NCBI GenBank assembly: GCA_043811795.1
Contig: JBDRMV010000085.1
Location: forward strand, 1 to 12,932
Length of the DNA stretch: 12,932 nt
Origin: JBDRMV01 sp043811795
Lineage (GTDB): Bacteria > CG03
Direction: 5' to 3'
Shown piece after piece: positions 5,609 through 11,675 of the stretch (its first letter is position 1; the number at the start of each line of letters is the position of its first letter). The translations under genes and the position numbers were made by a program. The notes under the pieces are model-generated. The model worked only from the letters and a program-made list of their open reading frames with translations, was not told the DNA's origin and made no database searches.

Positions 5609-7687
5609 ATGCCTTACAGAAATTATCTGAAAATTGCGGGACTGCTCGTCCTCTGCTGGCTGGCGGGTTTTTTCTTCCTTAAAATTTTTGCGAGGAACCT
5701 GCCCGACATAAACGTCCTCCGGCAGTATCAGCCGCCCATCATAACGCGCCTTTACGACAGAGGCGGCAGAGAGTTCGCCGAATTTTTTCTTGAAAGAAGA
5801 ACGCTCACACCGATTACCGAAATACCGGTTGACCTGCAGAACGCAATCCTCGCCATTGAAGACAGCGACTTCTTCTACCACTGGGGCATCTATCCGAAAA
5901 GGATTCTGAAAGCATTCCTGGTGAACATTCAAAAGGGAAGAATCGCGCAGGGGGCCTCAACTATAACCCAGCAGCTTTCGAAAGTCCTTTTCCTTACGAG
6001 AGCAAGAACCCTCGCGAGAAAAGTAAGGGAAGTCCTTCTCGCCGTGCAGATTGAAAAAAAATATTCAAAGCAGGAAATCCTGCAGTTCTATCTGAACCAG
6101 ATTTACTTCGGATTCGGCTCCTACGGAGTCGAGGCGGCAAGCCGCATTTACTTTAACAAATCCGTGCGCGAACTGAACCTCGCCGAATGCGCAATGCTTG
6201 CCGGTCTGCCGAGGGCGCCGAACCTGTACTGCCCGTTCAACGACATAAAAAAAGCATACCGGAGAAGGCAGACCGTCCTTATAAGAATGCTTGAAGAAGG
6301 CATGATCAGCAGAAAGCAGTTCGTTGAAGCAAATTCAACGCCCATGCTCATAACAAGCCCTTATCAGAAACAGGAGACGGGAGCGCACTTCAAGGAATAC
6401 ATACGGCGGTACCTTGAGGAAAAATACGGGTACAACTCAATTTACAAGGCGGGACTCAAGGTTTACACGACGCTCGATTACGATATGCAGACGGCGGCGG
6501 AAGAGGAGATGGAAAAATTCCTGAAAAGATTCGACGAGGACAAGGCGCAGGAAGTCCTGAAGGGAAAAGTCAAGGAAGAAATATTCGAAGTTACGGAGGA
6601 GGAAGACGGGTCTCTGTCCATAACGCCCGCGGTTCAGGGCGCGCTCCTCGCAATCGAAGCAAAGACGGGCGAAATCCTCGCAATGGTCGGCGGACGGGAT
6701 TTCTCGAAATCACAGTTTAACCGCGCAGTTCAGGCAAAGAGACAGCCGGGAAGCGCTTTTAAAATTTTCAACTACACCGCCGCCTGCGACAACGGCTACA
6801 CGGTCGTAAGCGAACTGAACGACAGCCCCGTCGCGTTCTTTCAGGACGGTATAACATGGAAACTTCTCTCAAAAACGACGGACCTCTCCGATATAGAACC
6901 TCAACTTCTGATGAGCATCCCGCCCGAAAAAATCTGGATACCAACAAATTACTACGCGGACTATGCAGGCAAAACACTTCTCATTGACGCAATAAGAAAG
7001 TCCCAGAACCTCTGCGCTGTTGACCTCATTCAGAAGATAACCCCCGAACTCGTCGTCAAATACGCTCATAAAATGGGCATACAGGAAGACCTCCTGCCCA
7101 TTCCTTCGCTGACGCTCGGCGCCTGCGAGGTGACTCTTTTTGAAATGGTAACCGCATACGCGGTGCTGCCGAACGAAGGGGTGAAAGCCGTCCCTTTTGC
7201 GATAACAAAGATTACCGATAACTCCGGAAATGTTCTTGAGGTAAACGGACCCTCGCCCGAAAAATGCCTTTCGGAGCAGACCGCTTATATTATGACCTGG
7301 CTCCTCCAGGAAGTCGCCGGCGACGGCGGAACCGGCTGGTACACAAAATACCTCGGTCGTCCCAGAGGAGGGAAAACAGGCACAACGAATATTTTTACGG
7401 ACGCCTGGTTCCTCGGTTTCACCCCTGATATCGTCTGCGGGATTTGGACGGGATACGACGAAAACATTACGCTCGGCCCGAAAATGTCGGGCGCGGTAAT
7501 GGCTGTGCCCATCTGGACGGAATTTATGAAACGGGCAACAGAGGGAATACCATCTTCAAGTTTTCATCCGCCGGCGGGAATAAACTTCGTGCCGATAGAT
7601 AAAAACACGGGGAGAAGAGCTCTGCCCGACAGCCCCGATGCCGTCCTGATGCCTTTTATAACAGGAACCGAACCAATCAGATACTAA
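5609..7687 (+). CDS. mrcA: Class A penicillin-binding protein (PBP1A-type transglycosylase/transpeptidase)
   Basis: Bifunctional inner-membrane enzyme that polymerises and cross-links peptidoglycan in the periplasm. It has 692 residues, shorter than many PBP1A proteins (about 800-850) and lacking a C-terminal extension. A single N-terminal membrane segment (about 7-25) is followed by the GT51 glycosyltransferase domain, with catalytic E84 in AIEDSDFF, then GASTITQQLSK and the ILQFYLNQIYFG segment. The transpeptidase domain carries all three motifs: S382-A-F-K385 (nucleophile Ser), S465-Q-N467 and K589-T-G-T592. The ATG at 5609 starts just before the membrane segment and has a promoter but no ribosome-binding site, suggesting a leaderless message. 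Translation ends with tandem TAA TAA. The next gene lies 113 nt downstream, beyond a stem-loop element. Confidence 0.97.
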   Translation: MPYRNYLKIAGLLVLCWLAGFFFLKIFARNLPDINVLRQYQPPIITRLYDRGGREFAEFFLERRTLTPITEIPVDLQNAILAIEDSDFFYHWGIYPKRILKAFLVNIQKGRIAQGASTITQQLSKVLFLTRARTLARKVREVLLAVQIEKKYSKQEILQFYLNQIYFGFGSYGVEAASRIYFNKSVRELNLAECAMLAGLPRAPNLYCPFNDIKKAYRRRQTVLIRMLEEGMISRKQFVEANSTPMLITSPYQKQETGAHFKEYIRRYLEEKYGYNSIYKAGLKVYTTLDYDMQTAAEEEMEKFLKRFDEDKAQEVLKGKVKEEIFEVTEEEDGSLSITPAVQGALLAIEAKTGEILAMVGGRDFSKSQFNRAVQAKRQPGSAFKIFNYTAACDNGYTVVSELNDSPVAFFQDGITWKLLSKTTDLSDIEPQLLMSIPPEKIWIPTNYYADYAGKTLLIDAIRKSQNLCAVDLIQKITPELVVKYAHKMGIQEDLLPIPSLTLGACEVTLFEMVTAYAVLPNEGVKAVPFAITKITDNSGNVLEVNGPSPEKCLSEQTAYIMTWLLQEVAGDGGTGWYTKYLGRPRGGKTGTTNIFTDAWFLGFTPDIVCGIWTGYDENITLGPKMSGAVMAVPIWTEFMKRATEGIPSSSFHPPAGINFVPIDKNTGRRALPDSPDAVLMPFITGTEPIRY

Positions 7688-7698
7688 TAAAAATTGTA

Positions 7699-7763
7699 GT
7701 AGCGTGCGAGATTGCTCGCAAAATGAAAGCAAGCTTTCACGCTACCTGCGTTAGGACAGTAGC
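7699..7763. repeat. GTAG-type (REP-like) stem-loop element
   Basis: Arms GTAGCGTG (7699-7706) and CACGCTAC (7738-7745) form a perfect 8-bp outer stem. It encloses two hairpins: GCGAG-ATTG-CTCGC (7706-7719, sharing one base with the outer stem) and GAAAGC-AA-GCTTTC (7725-7738). A further GTAGC at 7759-7763 can pair instead with GCTAC (7741-7745). The 5' GTAG is the hallmark tetranucleotide of REP sequences. It lies in the PBP-DUF2148 intergenic space. Confidence 0.65.
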
Positions 7764-7800
7764 AGATAAAATTGAAAGTCAAATACAGAAGGGGGGAAAA

Positions 7801-8310
7801 ATGAGTGATAAGATTTTTGAAGACGGAATAAAAAGCGCCGTGTCGCTGATTGCGATAGCCGGCAAAACCGCTCCGAAAGCGAAAGGGCTGGACGCGCTCG
7901 AGATAAAAGTTATGACTCCCGTGCAGAAAAAAAAGATTGTTGCGAAAATGAAGGAAATCGCAAAGACCGGCGAGCACGGCAAAATATTTTTAAGGGACTC
8001 CGCGGGCGTCGCTAAAGCGGACGCCATAATTCTTATCGGAAGTTCCGATATTGCGCGCGGCCTTGACTGCCGTTTCTGCGGCGGCCTGTGTAAAACCCGC
8101 AAAGGCATCTGCGCCTATACGGGAGTCGACCTCGGCATAGCGCTCGGCTCAATGGTTTCGACCGCATCCGCCCTCAAAATCGACAACCGTATCATGTACA
8201 CGGCCGGTTACGCCGCCGTAAACGGCGGTTTTCTCTCAAAAAAAATAAAAGCCGCCTTCGGAATTTCCCTCTCCGTCTCGTCCAAAAACATTTTCTTCGA
8301 CAGAAAATAA
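7801..8310 (+). CDS. DUF2148 (COG4739-like) ferredoxin-domain protein
   Basis: Small cytosolic protein of 169 residues, matching the DUF2148 family, whose biochemical role is not established. The expected cysteine cluster is C90-x2-C93-x3-C97-x6-C104 in LDCRFCGGLCKTRKGICAYTG, likely binding an iron-sulfur cluster. It is followed by the typical GVDLGIALGSMVSTASALKIDNRIMYTAGYAA stretch (read in two pieces, about 108-139). The ATG at 7801 is chosen because AAGGGGGG lies 4 nt upstream. An in-frame ATG at 7723 would lie inside the stem-loop element and add 26 unrelated residues. Known family members occur mainly in anaerobes, which would fit an anaerobic host (inference). The gene ends 11 nt before repeat cluster C. 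Confidence 0.88.
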   Translation: MSDKIFEDGIKSAVSLIAIAGKTAPKAKGLDALEIKVMTPVQKKKIVAKMKEIAKTGEHGKIFLRDSAGVAKADAIILIGSSDIARGLDCRFCGGLCKTRKGICAYTGVDLGIALGSMVSTASALKIDNRIMYTAGYAAVNGGFLSKKIKAAFGISLSVSSKNIFFDRK

Positions 8311-8321
8311 TAGAAAAAAAT

Positions 8322-8482
8322 GGGGTCAGCTCTATGAATTGGGGTCAGTTCTATTTTGTATTTTTGGAAAAATGGGTCACTTCTATTTTATTGGAAAATC
8401 GGGTCACCTCTATTTTTTTCATGAGAATACAGTTAAAAAAATCAGAAGTGACCCATTTTCCAATAGAGGTGACCCTATTTTT
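8322..8482. repeat. Repeat cluster C, a likely two-way terminator at a convergent junction
   Basis: Six repeat units occur. The plus-orientation ones are 8322-8335 (GGGGTCAGCTCTAT, truncated), 8341-8358 (GGGGTCAGTTCTATTTTG), 8374-8390 (GGGTCACTTCTATTTTA) and 8401-8419 (GGGTCACCTCTA plus T-run). The minus ones are 8444-8454 and 8462-8475. Arms 8390-8419 and 8435-8464 form a hairpin of about 28 pairs with one mismatch and two bulges. A T-rich run (8475-8483) follows on the plus strand and A/T-runs lie inside the loop side. Its position between the convergent DUF2148 and arginase-like genes suggests it ends both transcripts. Confidence 0.75.
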
Positions 8483-9637
8483 TCACAGATGTTTTACAAG
8501 ATGGGCGAGCGTCTTTAATGATTTTGAATCGGGTTTGTTTTTTATTGCGCAGATATCTATTCCGACAATCCTGCGGGAGGCCTTAATCTTCCCGTAAATA
8601 CCGCAGATTTCTTCCGCCGTCATATTCCCGTTCCCCCAGTCAGTCGTGATAAAATCATCCGTCAGACAGTCAAGGTCGAAAGAAACATAAACATCATCCG
8701 TAGGAATAACCGGCGCATCGCTTAAACTGCCGAGAGAAATCCGGCGGAGCCGTCCGGCATAAACCCTGTCCGTTTCTCCCTTCTGTATAATCTGGGCGGT
8801 CTCCGGGAACCTGAAGGAATTGTTGCCGTAAAAATCCCGCTTGTCCGTATCAACCCCGATTAAAATAACTTTTTTCACATTTTCAATCTTCAAAAGTTCC
8901 CTCACCCACGAACCGCAGTCAAAAGCGTTTTCCGGCGTTTCCCCCGTTAGAAAGTTCCTTTCTAACGGGGTGAACCTGAAATCCGTATGGGCGTCAAAAA
9001 CAACGACCGTCACCGGCGTGCGGATTTTTGAAACGAAAAAATATGAGAGGTGATGATAATTCCCCGGGCCGTTAAAAAACACCCGCGCATTTTTCGCGTC
9101 AAATTCCAGAAAATCATTCAAAAGGTTTTCGGGATACCTTAAAAGGAACTCCGCTTCCTGCGGGACGCCGGCTTCGCCGCAGTCGCCCGCCTCAAGTATC
9201 TTTTCCCCGATAAGATAATCCATCTGTTCCTTCACTCCGGGCAAACCCAGAAAAATAAATTTCTTATCCGATTTGAAAACCGGCGGTTTCGCGGCCGGTT
9301 CAAAATTTCCAAGAGAGTATTCCTTTCCGTAACCCTGAAATTTTTCCAGTTTATGCGTTAAGACGCCGTAATCCGTCCCCGTTCTTTTTGCGGAATTAAT
9401 TCCCAGCCATGCAACAGCCGGAAAGTAGGATGACTTCCCGTAATTTTTCGCGAACGCTGCCGCCTCCGAAAAAACATCCCCGTATTTTCCTTCTACGTAA
9501 GCGCTGTGCAAGCGGCATAGGGCATTGGATGCCCCGCTGAAATAGCGGCGGTTTCCGGGAAAAGAAAAATTGCCCGAACCGGCTAAAGAAATAAGGAAAA
9601 CCGCAACGGCGAGAACAACGTTCCTGAAAGGACTCAA
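8483..9637 (-). CDS. Arginase-fold (ureohydrolase-like) protein with predicted export signal
   Basis: 384 residues. Residues 1-22 form a hydrophobic export signal or anchor (VVLAVAVFLISLAGSG at 7-22). Residues about 35-100 are helical and somewhat TPR-like (AYVEGKYGDVFSEAAAFAKN). A ureohydrolase domain covers about 125-384. All six expected metal ligands can be placed: H195 (GNYHH), D215, H217 and D219 (DAHTD), and D321 and D323 (SFDLDC). The position of the guanidinium-binding Glu of arginases reads A364 (GIDICAI), and the usual downstream His lies in a CGSW segment instead. The substrate is therefore unlikely to be plain arginine or agmatine. The TTG start at 9637 overlaps the upstream TGA as TTGA, implying coupled translation; no later Met precedes residue 139. 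A 13-bp perfect hairpin lies inside the gene. Family call firm, function unknown. Confidence 0.82.
   Translation of the reverse strand: MSPFRNVVLAVAVFLISLAGSGNFSFPGNRRYFSGASNALCRLHSAYVEGKYGDVFSEAAAFAKNYGKSSYFPAVAWLGINSAKRTGTDYGVLTHKLEKFQGYGKEYSLGNFEPAAKPPVFKSDKKFIFLGLPGVKEQMDYLIGEKILEAGDCGEAGVPQEAEFLLRYPENLLNDFLEFDAKNARVFFNGPGNYHHLSYFFVSKIRTPVTVVVFDAHTDFRFTPLERNFLTGETPENAFDCGSWVRELLKIENVKKVILIGVDTDKRDFYGNNSFRFPETAQIIQKGETDRVYAGRLRRISLGSLSDAPVIPTDDVYVSFDLDCLTDDFITTDWGNGNMTAEEICGIYGKIKASRRIVGIDICAIKNKPDSKSLKTLAHLVKHL
8942..8970. repeat. 13-bp perfect inverted repeat with 3-nt loop inside a coding region
   Basis: CCCCGTTAGAAAG, then TTC, then CTTTCTAACGGGG. It encodes about residues 223-232 of the arginase-like protein (TPLERNFLTG), in the loop after the DAHTD motif. 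Such a long perfect stem is not expected by chance in coding DNA. Confidence 0.85.
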
Positions 9638-10524
9638 CGGGAAAAATCGTCGGCAGGGGATGCGGAAGAAACCTTTTTATACGCAAAAATCTTTTCGGAG
9701 ATAAAAACGTCCGGTTGTATCACGCTCAACTGCATCTTCATCCGCGTTTCCCCGTCGGCGTAAATCACCTTTGACGGAATATATTTTCCGCCGGCGTAAG
9801 TATATTCGTATTTTGTATTCTCGCTGACGCAACCGTCCAAAAGAACGGAAATTTCCTTTATCACGGCGCTCTTATAATCCACGAGCATATCGGTGTCCTT
9901 CTGCCAGAACACTGACCCCGGCTGGCCGGTCGGCCTCCGCGCTTTTTTGCTGTAGTCCTGCCAGGCGGAATAATCATCCCCCGAAAGACTTCCTTTTTTA
10001 AAGACCTGTTTCATAAATTCATCCTGCTGGCGGGCGGCATCCAGTTCGTCCCCGCCTTCCCCGGGCATCCTCACCCTGACTATATAAAACCTTGCCTCGC
10101 TGCCCGTATTCAAATCATCAGCGGGTATAACTTCGACCTCCGCCTTCCCGAAGTCGGTAATGTCCCCCGTGATGTAATCAAAAAAATCGCCGCAGCATGC
10201 GGCCCCCGTCGCCGTCAGTTCGTAACCGTCTTCGTCAACCGTTACGACTGAGCCGTCGGCGGTTCTTATCGCGCTCAGGCCCGCGCCTTCAAATTCATCC
10301 GGACCCGTAAAATCGACCCTCACCTGCGGCCGTTTGAAAAAGATGTTGCCGGTGAAACGGACTTCGCCGGTGGCCGCATCCTTCTGAATGATTTTCGCCT
10401 TGAAACTTTTTATTTTGTCGGTGTTTTCCTTGACCCTGCTTAAAATTTCTTCCGGCTCCGGAGCCGCAAAAGCAAAAGAAAAAATAAAAATTAAGAAAAA
10501 AGGGGACATCCTTAATATTTTCAT
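9634..10524 (-). CDS. LolA-like (outer-membrane lipoprotein sorting type) periplasmic protein
   Basis: 296 residues with a clear signal peptide (SPFFLIFIFSFAFA, cleavage near 20-21). The mature start PEPEEILSRVKENTDKIKSF and the following KAKIIQKDAATGEVRFTGNIFFKRPQVRVDF are typical of LolA/LolB-fold proteins, which bind lipid or lipoprotein acyl chains in the periplasm. It is longer than LolA (about 200), with an insertion around 155-205 that is charged and Q/K-rich; a CC pair lies near 108-109. It follows a secretin gene by 35 nt and overlaps the arginase-like gene by TTGA. The ATG at 10524 has AGGG upstream; an internal ATG at 10509 would also keep the signal peptide. The first codons coincide with a copy of the GGGGACATCC repeat. 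Fold call moderate, ligand unknown. Confidence 0.72.
   Translation of the reverse strand: MKILRMSPFFLIFIFSFAFAAPEPEEILSRVKENTDKIKSFKAKIIQKDAATGEVRFTGNIFFKRPQVRVDFTGPDEFEGAGLSAIRTADGSVVTVDEDGYELTATGAACCGDFFDYITGDITDFGKAEVEVIPADDLNTGSEARFYIVRVRMPGEGGDELDAARQQDEFMKQVFKKGSLSGDDYSAWQDYSKKARRPTGQPGSVFWQKDTDMLVDYKSAVIKEISVLLDGCVSENTKYEYTYAGGKYIPSKVIYADGETRMKMQLSVIQPDVFISEKIFAYKKVSSASPADDFSR
10502..10521 (-). repeat. GGGGACATCCTTA repeat unit overlapping the LolA-like gene start
   Basis: Shares the 13-mer GGGGACATCCTTA exactly with 11537-11549, followed in both by an A/T tract. On the coding strand it spells TAAGGATGTCCCC and encodes residues around 4-8 of the signal peptide. Confidence 0.65.
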
Positions 10525-10541
10525 AGATGCCCTGTTAAAAT

Positions 10542-10557
10542 AAATAGAGTTGACCCC
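10542..10557 (-). repeat. Solo GGGGTCA-family repeat unit between secretin and LolA-like genes
   Basis: On the minus strand GGGGTCAACTCTATTT differs from the unit at 5420 by one base. It occupies nearly half of the 35-nt intergenic gap, starting 2 nt after the secretin stop, with no inverted partner. Confidence 0.7.
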
Positions 10558-10559
10558 AT

Positions 10560-11426
10560 TTAATACGGGACTTCCTCAACCTTCATCCCCTCCGCCAGAA
10601 TCCTCGGAGTCACGAAAATCACAACGGTCGTTTTATCGTCCGTCACGCCGTGGTGGCCGAAAAGATATTTCAGCACGGGAATCTGTCCGAGGAGCGGAAT
10701 CCCGTAACTCGTTTCCTGCTTGAACGTTCTCAGCAGTTTCGCTATCGCGACCGTCTCCCCCGACCGGATTTTTATCGTCGAGGAAGCGTTCCTCGTTATC
10801 ACGGCGGGAACCTTCATATTGGAGTAAACGGCGCCGTTTGCCCAGTCAAGGTCGCTGACCTCGGTAAAAATGGAAAGGCCGAGTATATCGTCATCATCCG
10901 AAATAATGGTCGGAACAATGTTCATTTTTACCCCGTATTCCTTCCACTCAACGTTCGGGCCGTCAGCGGTAATTACAATGTAAGGCATCTCGCCGCCCAC
11001 CATAAACCTTGCGTTCGTTCCCGACTTCGTTATCATTTTCGGATTCGCGAGAAGGCGCGCGGCTCCTTTCTCCATCATAAGTTTTATGTCGGCGGTGATT
11101 GCGCCGAGACGGGCGAACTCGCCGATACGGAAGAAACTGGGGAGTTCCGGCATCGTGGCGGGGACGCGGTTTTCACTGGTGTAGGAAATCTCGCCTATCT
11201 TCAGCGTATCAACCCATCTGATGCCGATGTCCCTCGCCTTGTTGTTTTTTATCTCCACCGCCTCCACTGCAATTTCAAGAAGTTTCGCATCCTTCCTGTT
11301 TGCCAGCTCCAGCATCGACATCTCTTCGGTGGTCGATTCGTCGGTCAGGTGTTTTGCGACCGCCGCATAGGTTACGTCCGCTAAACAAAACAGGACGGCA
11401 AAAAAAACTAACTTATAGATTTTCAC
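10560..11426 (-). CDS. Minimal secretin (GspD/PilQ-type secretin core)
   Basis: 288 residues from a GTG at 11426. Chosen over a TTG at 11438 because GGAGGG lies 4 nt before the GTG and the TTG would overlap it. The signal peptide is about 1-21 (KLVFFAVLFCLADVTYA). The segment LLEIAVEAVEIKNNKARDIGIRW (about 49-71, read in parts) is the end of the last N-domain that opens the secretin region. Then come WKEYGVKMNIVPTI (161-174), the beta-domain signature IPLLGQIPVLKYLFG (243-257) and VVIFVTPRIL (268-277). Full secretins have N0-N3 domains and 400-700 residues; here these are almost wholly missing. It could form an outer-membrane ring or be a solo secretin-domain protein. First gene of a three-gene unit with LolA-like and arginase-like proteins; no ATPase or pilin gene is in view. 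Confidence 0.87.
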   Translation of the reverse strand: MKIYKLVFFAVLFCLADVTYAAVAKHLTDESTTEEMSMLELANRKDAKLLEIAVEAVEIKNNKARDIGIRWVDTLKIGEISYTSENRVPATMPELPSFFRIGEFARLGAITADIKLMMEKGAARLLANPKMITKSGTNARFMVGGEMPYIVITADGPNVEWKEYGVKMNIVPTIISDDDDILGLSIFTEVSDLDWANGAVYSNMKVPAVITRNASSTIKIRSGETVAIAKLLRTFKQETSYGIPLLGQIPVLKYLFGHHGVTDDKTTVVIFVTPRILAEGMKVEEVPY

Positions 11427-11446
11427 GGTTCCCTCCAATATTTTCT

Positions 11447-11475
11447 ATTTTACTAAAATAATCCCTGAACATAAA
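11447..11475 (-). promoter_or_regulatory. Probable promoter of the secretin operon
   Basis: The -10 box is TAAAAT (11447-11452), with a weak -35 TTTATG (11470-11475) at 17 nt. The predicted start near 11440 leaves a leader of about 14 nt carrying the GGAGGG site. A 7-bp palindrome centred on 11453 overlaps the -10 and could be an operator. Confidence 0.45.
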
Positions 11476-11491
11476 CCCTCTCTTCCTCATT

Positions 11492-11507
11492 TTTCCCTTG
11501 TGGGAAA
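11492..11507. repeat. Small hairpin upstream of the secretin operon
   Basis: TTTCCC-TTGT-GGGAAA, a perfect 6-bp stem with a 4-nt loop. No T-run is adjacent. Role unknown. Confidence 0.35.
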
Positions 11508-11536
11508 CCTTATTCGGCAACTTTATCCACAAAAAT

Positions 11537-11640
11537 GGGGACATCCTTATTTTTTTTCTTGTCCTTTTTTTTCATTCTTATACCTGAAAAAATGCCTGTC
11601 GTCGGACGGGGCTGTGGAAAATAGTACCTGTCCTCTTTTT
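11537..11640. repeat. Second repeat family (GGGGACATCC / GGACAGGTAC) in inverted arrangement
   Basis: GGGGACATCCTTATTTTTTTT at 11537-11557 faces AAAATAGTACCTGTCC at 11618-11633, whose reverse complement GGACAGGTACTATTTT has the same layout: GGACA core, 5-6 bases, then TATTTT. Between them is a stem CCTGTC-GTCG-GACGGG (11595-11610, one G-U type pair). The layout parallels the GGGTCA clusters and suggests a related non-autonomous element. Confidence 0.6.
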
Positions 11641-11656
11641 CCATTATTCTCTTGGA

Positions 11657-11675
11657 ATTATTCTAAATGAATAAT
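11657..11675. terminator. Hairpin spanning the stop codon of the retropepsin-like gene
   Basis: ATTATTC and GAATAAT pair perfectly around a TAAAT loop; the TAG stop (11663-11665) lies within the arm and loop. It is AT-rich and without a strong T-run, so termination strength is doubtful. Confidence 0.35.

Noticed and set aside
7723..7800. Longer DUF2148 start adding 26 residues
   Set aside because: The extra codons lie inside a stem-loop repeat, and a strong AAGGGGGG site precedes the ATG at 7801.
10650..11384. Open frame of 244 codons on the plus strand opposite the secretin gene
   Set aside because: The opposite strand encodes a clear secretin with family motifs, a signal peptide and a ribosome-binding site; the plus-strand product has no recognisable domain, no ribosome-binding site and shadow-like Arg/His-rich composition.
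11427..11438. TTG start for the secretin gene
   Set aside because: The TTG overlaps the GGAGGG Shine-Dalgarno that serves the GTG at 11426, which begins a normal signal peptide.
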